From Halovulum dunhuangense (GTDB lineage Bacteria > Pseudomonadota > Alphaproteobacteria > Rhodobacterales > Rhodobacteraceae): DNA of 64,000 nt. A program made the position numbers and the translations under genes. The notes below the pieces were generated by a model. It had not been told where the DNA came from and ran no database searches. It saw only the letters and a list, made by a program, of their open reading frames with translations. The stretch is taken from NCBI RefSeq assembly GCF_013093415.1, contig NZ_JABFBC010000001.1, positions 1,674,001 through 1,738,000 on the forward strand, in the 5' to 3' direction. This document shows positions 1-7,900 of this stretch, piece after piece. How positions within the stretch are numbered: the stretch's first letter is position 1; every line of letters starts with the position of its first letter.

Positions 1-720
1 CGTGACCCGACGCCCGTCGCGTTCGCCCGAGGCGACGAGGCCGTAGCCCGCTTCCTGGGTATGGCCGGTCTTGAGGCCGTCTGCCCCGATGCCCAGGCCC
101 AGCAGCGGGTTGCGGTTCGACTGGGTGATCCCCTCCCAGGTGAATTCCGTCTCGGCGAAATAGGGGTAGTACTGGGGGAATTCGCGGATCAGCAGCGTGG
201 CCAGCGTGACAAGGTCCCTGGCGCTCATCCGGTGGTCGGGATGCGGCCAGCCGGTCGAATTGGCGAAGACCGAGTCGAGCATCCCGAGCTCGCGCGCGCG
301 CACGGTCATGCGCTGGGAAAACGCCTCTTCCGAGCCGGCGAGCCCCTCGGCCACCACGACGCAGGCGTCGTTGCCGGAATGGATGATGATGCCGCGGATC
401 AGGTTCTCGACGGTGATCTCGTCGCCGACATTCACGAACATCTTTGACCCGCCCATCCGCCAGGCCCGTTCCGAGACGCGGAAGGTGTCGTCAAGCGCGA
501 GGCGGCCGTCCTGCAGCGCCTCGAACAGCATGTAGAGCGTCATCAGCTTCGACATGGATGCGGGCGGCATCGGCGTGTCGGCGTTCTTCGACAGAAGCAC
601 GGTGCCGGTGTCGTGGTCGATCACCAGTGCCGCGCGGGCCGAGGTGTCGAGCGCGTGCGCGGCCGTGGTCGACAGCAGCAGCGCGAGGGCCGTGGCGATG
701 GCGCGGGCGGGTCTTGTCAT
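1..720 (-). CDS. dacC: D-alanyl-D-alanine carboxypeptidase (PBP5/6 family), 3' end outside window
   Basis: Periplasmic serine DD-carboxypeptidase that trims the terminal D-Ala of peptidoglycan pentapeptides. The first 240 codons are in the window and the frame runs off at base 1. All three penicillin-binding motifs are visible: SMSK (Ser55-Lys58), SGN (115-117) and KTG (217-219). The N terminus is a typical signal peptide (basic MTRPAR, then an Ala/Leu core ending near TAAHA). The start at 720 lies 16 bp after the stop of the SPOR lipoprotein gene, so the two probably form one cell-envelope operon. The C-terminal membrane-anchoring domain is not visible. The family call is sure; the dacC symbol is by resemblance only. 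Confidence 0.93.
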   Translation of the reverse strand, partial: MTRPARAIATALALLLSTTAAHALDTSARAALVIDHDTGTVLLSKNADTPMPPASMSKLMTLYMLFEALQDGRLALDDTFRVSERAWRMGGSKMFVNVGDEITVENLIRGIIIHSGNDACVVVAEGLAGSEEAFSQRMTVRARELGMLDSVFANSTGWPHPDHRMSARDLVTLATLLIREFPQYYPYFAETEFTWEGITQSNRNPLLGLGIGADGLKTGHTQEAGYGLVASGERDGRRVT

Positions 721-736
721 GGTCTGTCCTCCGGTC

Positions 737-1597
737 TCAGCGCACCGCGAAGGCGTCGGCGTAGCCCAGTTCGCGGATGCGGGCGAGCGCGGCGTCATAG
801 GCGTCGGCGTCGGGGAAAGGGCCGGCCACGACGCGGTAGATCGCGGTTCCATCGGCAGCCTGGGCGGTGCGGATCTCGGCCGGGATCTCGGCCCCGCGCA
901 GGCGGCGTAGAACGGCGTCGGCGCCTTCCTGGTTGCTGCCGCTGGCGACCTGAAGCCGGCGGCCCGAGGCGGGGGCCGCGGGCTGTGCGGGGGGCGGCGG
1001 TGCCCCGGCGTCGGCGTCGGCCGCCTCGATCGCCGCCAGTGCCGTGGTCGCGATGGCACCGTCGGCGGCGGCTTCGGCGGGGGTTTCCGCGGCGGCTTCC
1101 GGGGGTTCCCCGGCAGGCGTGGCCGCGGGGGCGGCCGGCGGCGGGGCGGGGATCTCGACCGTCTCGGTCCTGAGCGCCACGACGCGCATCTCGACGGGGG
1201 TGCCGGCCTGCATCCCGAGCGCCTCTGCCGCGTCCATCGACACCATCAGCGGCGGTCCGGGCAGGTTGACCTCGCGCCGGAAGAGCCCGCCCTCGATCGC
1301 GCGGCCATTGGCAAGGTTCACGATCCGCACGCGTTCCGCATCGACCTGGTCGGTCACCGCGACCCAGCGTCCGCCCAGCGAGAAACGCCCGTCCCACAGG
1401 CCGCGCGCCTCGAGCTCATAGATGTCGGGGCGCTCGACCTCGCGTTCCTCGATGCGCAGGATGCCGGGTCCGTCGCTGCCGCTGCCGGTGGCGGCAGCGC
1501 CAGGCATCTCGGCGCAGGCGCCGAGCAGGGCCAGCGCCATCGCCGCGGCCGAAGCACGGCCCAATGCCATGTGTGAAACTCGGTATCGCCTGTTCAT
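737..1597 (-). CDS. SPOR-domain lipoprotein, RlpA-like
   Basis: Predicted 286-aa outer-membrane or periplasmic lipoprotein. The lipobox LGAC places the lipidated cysteine at about residue 28. The middle (about 60-140) has the LANGR ... EALGM pattern of a degenerate double-psi beta-barrel as in RlpA, followed by a long Ala/Pro/Glu linker. The last 75 residues form a SPOR domain (RLQVASGS ... YRVVAGPF), which in this family binds denuded septal glycan. The frame is open further upstream, but ATG 1597 is preceded by a GGGA-type ribosome site and gives the signal peptide. It lies directly upstream of the carboxypeptidase gene. Whether the barrel still has lytic transglycosylase activity cannot be told. 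Confidence 0.85.
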   Translation of the reverse strand: MNRRYRVSHMALGRASAAAMALALLGACAEMPGAAATGSGSDGPGILRIEEREVERPDIYELEARGLWDGRFSLGGRWVAVTDQVDAERVRIVNLANGRAIEGGLFRREVNLPGPPLMVSMDAAEALGMQAGTPVEMRVVALRTETVEIPAPPPAAPAATPAGEPPEAAAETPAEAAADGAIATTALAAIEAADADAGAPPPPAQPAAPASGRRLQVASGSNQEGADAVLRRLRGAEIPAEIRTAQAADGTAIYRVVAGPFPDADAYDAALARIRELGYADAFAVR

Positions 1598-1810
1598 CCT
1601 GCTTTTCCCGGTGCATTTCCGCCCGCCCCCGAAGGCGCGTCGCGGCCCGCTGATATCGCTCGACGGCCGGCGGCCCCGGCCTGGTTCTTGTGGATTCACA
1701 TTAGTCGGAACGCGCGCGGATGCAAAGCCCGAGGCCCGGCTCGGCGGGTGCTCGCCGCAACGTGACCGCCCTTGATCTGGAAGGTCGCGCGGTCTAGACC
1801 GCGAACGCAC

Positions 1811-1898
1811 GGAGAGGTGGCAGAGTGGTCGATTGCGGCGGTCTTGAAAACCGTTGAGGCGCGAGCCTCCCTGGGTTCGAATCCCAGTCTCTCCGCCA
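1811..1898 (+). tRNA. tRNA-Ser (anticodon TGA)
   Basis: Complete 88-nt serine tRNA with encoded CCA. The acceptor arms GGAGAGG and its complement near the 3' end pair, the anticodon TGA is at 1845-1847 in the loop CTTGAAA, the variable arm is long as in class II tRNAs, and the T arm contains GGTTCGAATCC. Its 3' end is the integration site of the adjoining island and remains intact because the island carries an identical end. Confidence 0.97.
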
Positions 1899-1900
1899 CA
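1885..1900. other. attL: 16-bp tRNA 3'-end attachment core
   Basis: CAGTCTCTCCGCCACA covers the 3' end of tRNA-Ser plus two bases. The identical 16-mer recurs at 24593-24608 beside the integrase gene. Such a duplication of a tRNA 3' end is the usual footprint of P4-type tyrosine integrases. Confidence 0.9.
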
Positions 1901-1952
1901 CTTACGCTATAACCCATTGTCAAAGAGTAGATTTTTTCTTTGATGGGACCTC

Positions 1953-1974
1953 TGGTCCCCCAACCAGTCCCCCA
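1953..1974. repeat. Island-end tandem CCCCCA motif, left copy
   Basis: Two TCCCCCA boxes in a 22-base unit about 55 bp inside attL. Seventeen of 22 positions match the unit at 24451-24472 near attR. It may be an integrase arm-type site or a leftover from an earlier integrase-gene start. Between attL and this motif lies an AT-rich hairpin (TCAAAG ... CTTTGA, about 1920-1942) that could end tRNA transcription. Confidence 0.45.
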
Positions 1975-2067
1975 GCTACCACGCGATGGCGCAAGGCTCG
2001 GATCGAGCTTGTACTGCGAAGCCTGCGTTTGGACGGTACTCAGTTGAAGCAACCGAGGCGCGAGTTA

Positions 2068-4188
2068 CTACCGATCACGCAGGGCGAGTCGATCCATCGC
2101 TGAAACGCGCGCCATCAGTTCAGTGGCCAGCGAAGCGTGACCACGGGCATGGAGGATGTGGTAGGCGGTCATGCCGTTCTTCAAGCGTGAGCCAACGTCT
2201 GCATCGTGTTCGAGAAGCTGCCAGAGAAGCCATGGATTGCCGATCTCAGCGGCGAAGAGGAATGGCGTAAACCCGGCCTCACCCACGACCGCATTCACGT
2301 CGGACCCATAGTCAAGCAATGTCGTGACTATACTTCGGCGTACCTCTTCCTGGCCACGAAGGTGCTGCTCAAGCCTCTCTGCGATCAGCCAGTGTCGGTC
2401 AGGCCGGTCGCTCCGACGAGCCTGCTGCGCGGCGACGTGATCCGGCAGGAACGGTGAGCCTGACACCCGGAATGCCGGCGGCATCAAACGGGCCGAGTTT
2501 TCCATCGCTACAGGATCAGACGCAATCGCTTCAGCCCAGTTCTCCTTGAACTTCCCAACCGCCTGATAAAGCGGCGTGCTGTCCAGCCAGCAGCGCAGAT
2601 CGACGTGAACACCGGCTTCCAGCAAGGCGCGCACCCAATCCGGGCGCAGCTGGCTGATAGGCTCCGAAAGGAGGTTGTGGCCGTCTATCGTGCGGGCGTT
2701 CAGCGTTGCCTTGTCCGTCACGGGCAGGAGCAGATGAAAACAGGCGTCGCTTCCACCCAGCAAAGCATTGAGCAACGGCGACCCGCCTTGCGCGTCGAGC
2801 TTGTTCGGATCGGCACCTCGTTCAAGAAGCGCCTTCACTTTTTCAGGGTCATCACAATTCGCGAAGATGGACAGCTGCGGTTTCGGGCTCGTGCCATATC
2901 CCTTCACCTCCCGATCCGGGTGCCGCATGTCAGGTGAGCGGCTGGCCCAACTCCGCAGCTGGATGAGGCCATATTCATGGGGCTCCAGCCTCGGCACGGG
3001 ATTGCCCTCGGGATAGAAGTGTCGAATATTCCGGTGCAGAAGGAGCTTGGGGCGCCGCAGATCGGTCTTGACGCCCAGCGCCTCGCACCACCCTTGCCAT
3101 CGGCCCAGGCGGCGCTTGTCGCCGAGATAAGAGGCAACGATCATCAGGTCGGCCAATGGCCTTGTCAGCAACGGTCCACTTCGGAAAGCGAAGCGCTCGC
3201 AGGCAGACTCGAAATCGTTAGCGGCCGTTGCGAGATCGCCTATTTGCAATGCATGCCGGCCAAAAGTGAACCCGAGACCTGCGAGTTCCGGTCGCCCATG
3301 AAGGCGAGCCTTCAACCTCTCGATCAACCGCTTCGCTTCAGCCGCATCTCCTTCCTGTTTGGGGCGCTCCACATCGACCAGGTTTCTGAGGACTATCAAA
3401 TCCTGGGCTACGTCCTCCGGAACGTCATGAAGGTCCGGATAATCTTCGATCTTGAGGCGATCGAGCGCTGTCTGCGGCGATATTTCGAGCGAAAGGAACC
3501 GAGACCGGTGGAGTGCGGGATCGATGCCCGAGAGGGAACAATACCGCTTATAGGCGCGCACGAAGACCAGCGCCGCACCCAGCGCTCTGTGTCGGCTTGC
3601 CATTAGCGCCAGCAGTGCCGACATCGCAGGCTCCCTGCCATTCCTCCAGTCGCGCAGACGCCGCTCCCAATTTTCAGATTGCGGCACGCTGGGCGTGTTC
3701 CTCCCGAGGTCTTCGGCCAACTCTCTCCAGCTGCGCCCTTTTCGGCACGCGTCCAGAATGGTTGGGATCGCGGCGTGGGGTTTGCTGATAATGTCCGATG
3801 GCGCCAGCCCAAGCGGCTTCAGGAGCGGCCCTCCCAGGCGGAGGAATATGACGAGGGCCAGCGGATCCAGTACCTCCCGTCGAACCGCCTCTGACGGCAG
3901 GTTGCCGCAATCGTGCTCCAGAACGAGTTGGCGGTAGATCTCGAAGCCCTCGTCCAACAGTTCGTTCGCCCGTGCCGAGGCAGATGCGTGTTCGCGAAAC
4001 GTCCGTGTGTGTTCCTCGATGAGCGCACGCAGTTCGGCAAAAGGCACAAGCTGCCCGTTTTTCCATTCCTGGAGCCGCTTCTTCAGCGCGGCCTCGTTCT
4101 GGTCGTCCACATGCCCGAAAGTCCGGATCAGGAAATGCGCGATTTCGCCGGGCTTCGGGATGGGGGGCGCGTCAGATGCCCCGCTCAT
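2068..4188 (-). CDS. Large HTH/TPR/ankyrin-repeat protein of unknown function
   Basis: Predicted 706 aa, cytosolic. The N-terminal part holds two similar HTH-like segments (about residues 35-57 and 174-197), each with the pattern RL..W.NG followed by an Ala/Leu helix. A TPR-like helix pair follows near 300-330. The last third contains ankyrin repeats, for example ALLERGADPN, ALLEAGVHVD, TLLDYGSDVN and QLLEHDADV. ATG 4188 was chosen because GGAGGAAACCG precedes it; it overlaps the stop of the HicA-like gene as ATGA, so the two are translationally coupled. It is the last gene before attL. The DNA-binding and protein-binding modules suggest a regulator, sensor or antitoxin in a defence module, but no enzyme motif is seen and the function is unknown. 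Confidence 0.8.
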   Translation of the reverse strand: MSGASDAPPIPKPGEIAHFLIRTFGHVDDQNEAALKKRLQEWKNGQLVPFAELRALIEEHTRTFREHASASARANELLDEGFEIYRQLVLEHDCGNLPSEAVRREVLDPLALVIFLRLGGPLLKPLGLAPSDIISKPHAAIPTILDACRKGRSWRELAEDLGRNTPSVPQSENWERRLRDWRNGREPAMSALLALMASRHRALGAALVFVRAYKRYCSLSGIDPALHRSRFLSLEISPQTALDRLKIEDYPDLHDVPEDVAQDLIVLRNLVDVERPKQEGDAAEAKRLIERLKARLHGRPELAGLGFTFGRHALQIGDLATAANDFESACERFAFRSGPLLTRPLADLMIVASYLGDKRRLGRWQGWCEALGVKTDLRRPKLLLHRNIRHFYPEGNPVPRLEPHEYGLIQLRSWASRSPDMRHPDREVKGYGTSPKPQLSIFANCDDPEKVKALLERGADPNKLDAQGGSPLLNALLGGSDACFHLLLPVTDKATLNARTIDGHNLLSEPISQLRPDWVRALLEAGVHVDLRCWLDSTPLYQAVGKFKENWAEAIASDPVAMENSARLMPPAFRVSGSPFLPDHVAAQQARRSDRPDRHWLIAERLEQHLRGQEEVRRSIVTTLLDYGSDVNAVVGEAGFTPFLFAAEIGNPWLLWQLLEHDADVGSRLKNGMTAYHILHARGHASLATELMARVSAMDRLALRDR

Positions 4189-4397
4189 CGGTTTCCTCCG
4201 TAGCTGGCGAGGCACGCGCGCAGACAAGTCCTGAAATTAAGAGCTGACCGACGGTCGCTCGGTGTGATTGGGACGACGAGCAGCCCTCCCCCTGAGAGAT
4301 AGAGCTTGGCGTGTTTCGCGCCCCGCTTGTACCGAGCACCACGGGCAATTTCGTCTCGAACTAATTGATCGATCATCTTGTCCTTGGAATATCTCAT
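4185..4397 (-). CDS. HicA-like small protein (possible toxin)
   Basis: A 70-aa basic protein. The core GAKHAKLYL ... LLVVPITPSDRR ... LNFRTCLRACL resembles short HicA-type dsRBD-fold proteins, which carry a conserved His in a G-K-H context, a VP(x)SPSD-like turn and a C-terminal helix. HicA proteins are mRNA interferases, with His as the catalytic residue. No HicB partner is present. The neighbour sharing its stop (ATGA overlap) is the ankyrin protein, which could replace it as partner. An upstream in-frame TTG (4421) is less likely than ATG 4397. The family call is by pattern only. Confidence 0.6.
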   Translation of the reverse strand: MRYSKDKMIDQLVRDEIARGARYKRGAKHAKLYLSGGGLLVVPITPSDRRSALNFRTCLRACLASYGGNR

Positions 4398-4445
4398 CTT
4401 TAGTCTGTGGGGCGAGAACAACCCCGCCCCACGAGCCCCCCCAGC

Positions 4446-4592
4446 TTACTTCTTCGCGTTGCTGGCGGCGGCCTGAGCCCTTGCCGCGAAGCTGCCCTTC
4501 GAGACTTTGCCTCCGTTAGCCTTCGCCGTCGCAGACTGAATCCTCGCGGCCGCGACCTTGGTCATTGAGGTGCTGCCTTTTCCCTTCGCCAT
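4446..4592 (-). CDS. 48-aa SMP-like small protein
   Basis: Encodes 48 residues starting MAKGKGSTSMTKVAAARIQS and ending in a Lys pair. It is rich in Ala, Lys, Ser and Gly. The pattern AARIQSATAKANGG ... GSFAARAQ resembles the short SMP (seed-maturation-protein/LEA-type) motif found in some bacterial mini-proteins. The ribosome site AAGGAGGAAACG before ATG 4592 is near perfect, which supports a real gene despite the size. It is the first gene of a three-gene run with the HicA-like gene (48 bp downstream) and the ankyrin gene. Function unknown. Confidence 0.65.
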   Translation of the reverse strand: MAKGKGSTSMTKVAAARIQSATAKANGGKVSKGSFAARAQAAASNAKK

Positions 4593-4738
4593 CGTTTCCT
4601 CCTTGGTCAGGTTAGCTGTGATCAGATGACATCAGAGCCGTTGCGTTGCTAGAAACGAAGTTGGGGAGGGAAACTTGGGATTTTGCGTCTGGTCCGGGTC
4701 TATCGAACGGGCGGGGCAAGGTTCATGATAGAACTTTC

Positions 4739-4915
4739 TCAGGCCAGTACCCGTTCCAGACTCTGCTTCCGACGCGCCCGGTCGGGCATCACTTTGCCAA
4801 GAAACTCGAAGTTTTCCTCGCCACGATGAGGCCCGGCCTTCTTCATTTTTTCAGTGACTTGATCAAGGCGATGGATGCGGAGGCGCAGTCCTACTCCGAG
4901 CGTCCGCTTATCCAT
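4739..4915 (-). CDS. Small basic hypothetical protein
   Basis: 58 aa starting MDKRTLGVGLRLRIHRLDQV, strongly basic, 28 bp after the stop of the giant helicase-nuclease gene and in the same direction. AAAGGAG sits three bases before ATG 4915; an in-frame GTG at 4933 is another start. An open frame of similar length lies antisense, so either could be chance. No family recognised. Confidence 0.35.
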   Translation of the reverse strand: MDKRTLGVGLRLRIHRLDQVTEKMKKAGPHRGEENFEFLGKVMPDRARRKQSLERVLA

Positions 4916-4943
4916 CTGCTCCTTTGAGAGCACTTGCCGAACA

Positions 4944-7900
4944 CTATGGCGATCTAGTGAGCGCTCCGTCGATCACCCCGCGCAGTTCCGCTCCTACTCG
5001 AGCGAAGCCGAGGAGCCGGGCGGTTGCGACGATCAACTCTTCCCGGGGCATATCCCCGCTCTCGGCGACCACCCGGGCAGCGGCCGCACGTATCTCGACC
5101 GGCGGCAGGTGCCCCGCCGTTCCTGGTGCGTTGGGCTCGGACCGGTCGCGCACAGGCGGGTCATCCTGCTGTGCCTTGGTCATCGCGAACTCCCTGTCCG
5201 CGACGATCCCGCCCGAACGCATGGCGCTCGCGAGCGCTCGGTCCGACGCCTCACGAATGCGCCTTCCGGTCCGGCTCTTCCCGAACGCTTCGGCTACCCT
5301 GCGCGCGATCAAGTCGCGGTGGATCGGGCCCTCGGCCTGAACGATCTTCGTCACAAGGTCCGAGAGCAGATGTGGCGGCGCCTCATGCGGCTCGAAGCTC
5401 GCTTTTACGGTGAAGCTGGAGACTTCGTAGGCGGGCGCGGACAACTCGGGTGGCGGGGGCAGCACGGTTTCCAAGTCCGGAGCAGTCTCGGCCGTTTCCT
5501 CAACGGGCTGCAATCCCTCCCGGTTTGCGCCCGTGTAATGGGGCCCATCGGCCTGTGCGGCCTCCTCGAGCGCGGTTCGAAGGCGGTCGATCTCTGCGTG
5601 GCGTCGATGGAACCAGTCCGTACTCCAGACCCGGTGGAACCTCCAGCCAAGCCCCTCGAGCACGTCTTGGCGAAGCCGGTCGCGCTCCCGCGCCCAAAGC
5701 GCCGAATGGTAGGCGGACCCGTCGCACTCGACAGCGAGGATGTAACGGCCGGGCTGATCGGGGTGCCGGACCCCGAGGTCGATCCGGAACCCCGCCGCAC
5801 CAACCTGGTGATCGCAGGGGTAGCCCATGTTTCGGATCACGCTGGCGACGTCATCTTCGAACGGGCTGTCAGCCGGCGCACCGCTCGCTTCCGGTTGCGC
5901 GAGTTGGCCGGAGCGGGCGAACTCGAGGAACCGCTTGAGCACCCGCGGCCCGTCACGGCTGGTCCTGGATGTGTCGATGTCGTTCGGGTCGAACGAGCAA
6001 AAGACGATGCAACGGGTCCTTGCGCGGGAGAAGAGCACGTTGAGCCTCCGCTCGCCACCCTCGCCGTTCACCGGCCCGAAGGACATTGAGGCGAGCCGGC
6101 CGTTCGGCTCGCTGGGTCCGTAGCCGACCGAGATAAGGATCACGTCGCGCTCGTCGCCCTGCACGTTCTCGATGTTCTTCACGAAGACGTCCTCAGAACG
6201 TCCCTCGCGCAGGAAGGCGTCGAGGATCTCGTCCTCGCGTCGGGCGATCTCGAGGACCTCCGTCAGCATGTCGGATTGCGCCTTGGAGAAGGCGACGACG
6301 CCCAGGGACAGGTCTGGACGGCTCCGGGCGTGCTTGGCCACGGCGCGGGCCACCGCCTCGGCCTCGATCCGGTTCGTGCCGGGGCGTCCACCGCCGCGAG
6401 AGCGGCTGGAATAGACGCCGGGCACCCGGCGGAACGCGAGCCCGTAATCGGGATCGTTCTGGACCGGCGACGGGGGAAGGATCAGCCGGTGCTCGTAGAA
6501 CTCCGCGTTGTTCACGGTGATCAGCGATGGGTCGCGGGACCGATAATGCCATTCCAGCATGGCCGGGTTCAGCCCGCGCGCCTCGCAGAGCGTCAACACG
6601 CTTTCCATTTCGGTGGCAGAGGCGGTTTTGATCTCCTCCTCGTCTTCCCCGTAGTCCTCCTCGTCAGAGCCCGCGACCCGGTCGAAGAAGCTGGTGGGTG
6701 GGAGCTGTTTCTGGTCCCCCACCACGACGATCTGGCTGCAGCGTGCAATCGCGCCGAGTGCGTCTTCAGGCCGGACCTGGCTGGCCTCGTCGATCAGCAG
6801 CAGGTCGAACTCTGTCGAGCCCGGCGGCAAGTATTGTGCGATGGAGATCGGGCTCATCAGCAGGACCGGCTTGATCCGCTGCACCATCTGGCCCGCCGCG
6901 CGCATGATCTGCCGGATCGGTTTGTGACGGCGTTGCTTGGCCATCTCGCCGCGCAGGAACCCCATTTGCCCCGACGCCCCCGTGGGCAGCTGGGCAAGGT
7001 GCTTGGAGCGCACGAGCCGCCGCGTCTCCTCCATCCGGGCCTCCTCGAGGTCGCGGAAGGTCTCCACGAGCGCGTGCCGGTCGAGATGGGCCAGCCCGTC
7101 GAGATCCGGCAGGGCAGCGCGCGCAGCTTCCCAACGGGCCTCGGCGCTGGCATACAGGAACTCATCCACCGCGTTTTCCGGTTCGATCACTCCCTCATCA
7201 AGAAGGGCTAGCAGTGGGGCGAGACCGTCCGCTTCGAGTCGGGCCGACAGGGCGGAGAGGCGCGACCATTCCCCGTAGCGGCCTATCCCATCGCTCATGC
7301 CGATGATCCGGGCTTCGATCCCTGCGAGGGACTGTCCGTCCCAGACGAGGGCAAGCCGGTCCTCGAGCGCCGCAAGCGCCGCCCGTGCTGCGTCCAGCGC
7401 GGCCGCGATCTCCACAGCGGCGTCGGCCGCCGCGCAGATCCGGTCCAGCGCCTCTGGTGTTTCTATCGGAGCGATCCCGGTGAGGCGGGTGAGCCAGGCG
7501 ACCTGCGCCTGCAACGCCGCGAAAGGGGTGCGCTCCCCGCGCCAGTCCGGCCCAAGCAGGGAAGAAAGGAACCCTTCCTCCTCAGCGAGAGTCTTTCGGA
7601 GGCCCCGGACGGTGATCAGCGTGTCGACGAGCCTCAACCGGTCGGCGGGCGATTTCGGCAGGGCCCCGGACAGCAGGGTCGCAAGCTCCCGGCTCGCCCC
7701 GCGATAGGGTCCGAAATGACGGGACCAGAAGGAGCCGACCCCGGGTACGAGTCGTGCCCTGAGCGGTGCCGGGTCCATTCCGAAGGCGGTCTCGGTGAAG
7801 GTCGCGCCGGCGTCGTCGCGCGCTGCGGCCCAAGTAGACCCGGCCGCAAGGGCCTCGCCGAGCCGCGGGTCTCCGGCATGGGCCAGAACCGCGCCGATTG

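Noticed and set aside
1696-2052. Minus-strand frame crossing the tRNA-Ser gene
   Set aside because: Antisense to a complete tRNA; the translation is only the complement of tRNA arms and island-end repeats.
6276-7211. Plus-strand frame of about 310 codons inside the giant helicase gene
   Set aside because: Entirely within a gene with continuous helicase motifs on the minus strand; no start signal.
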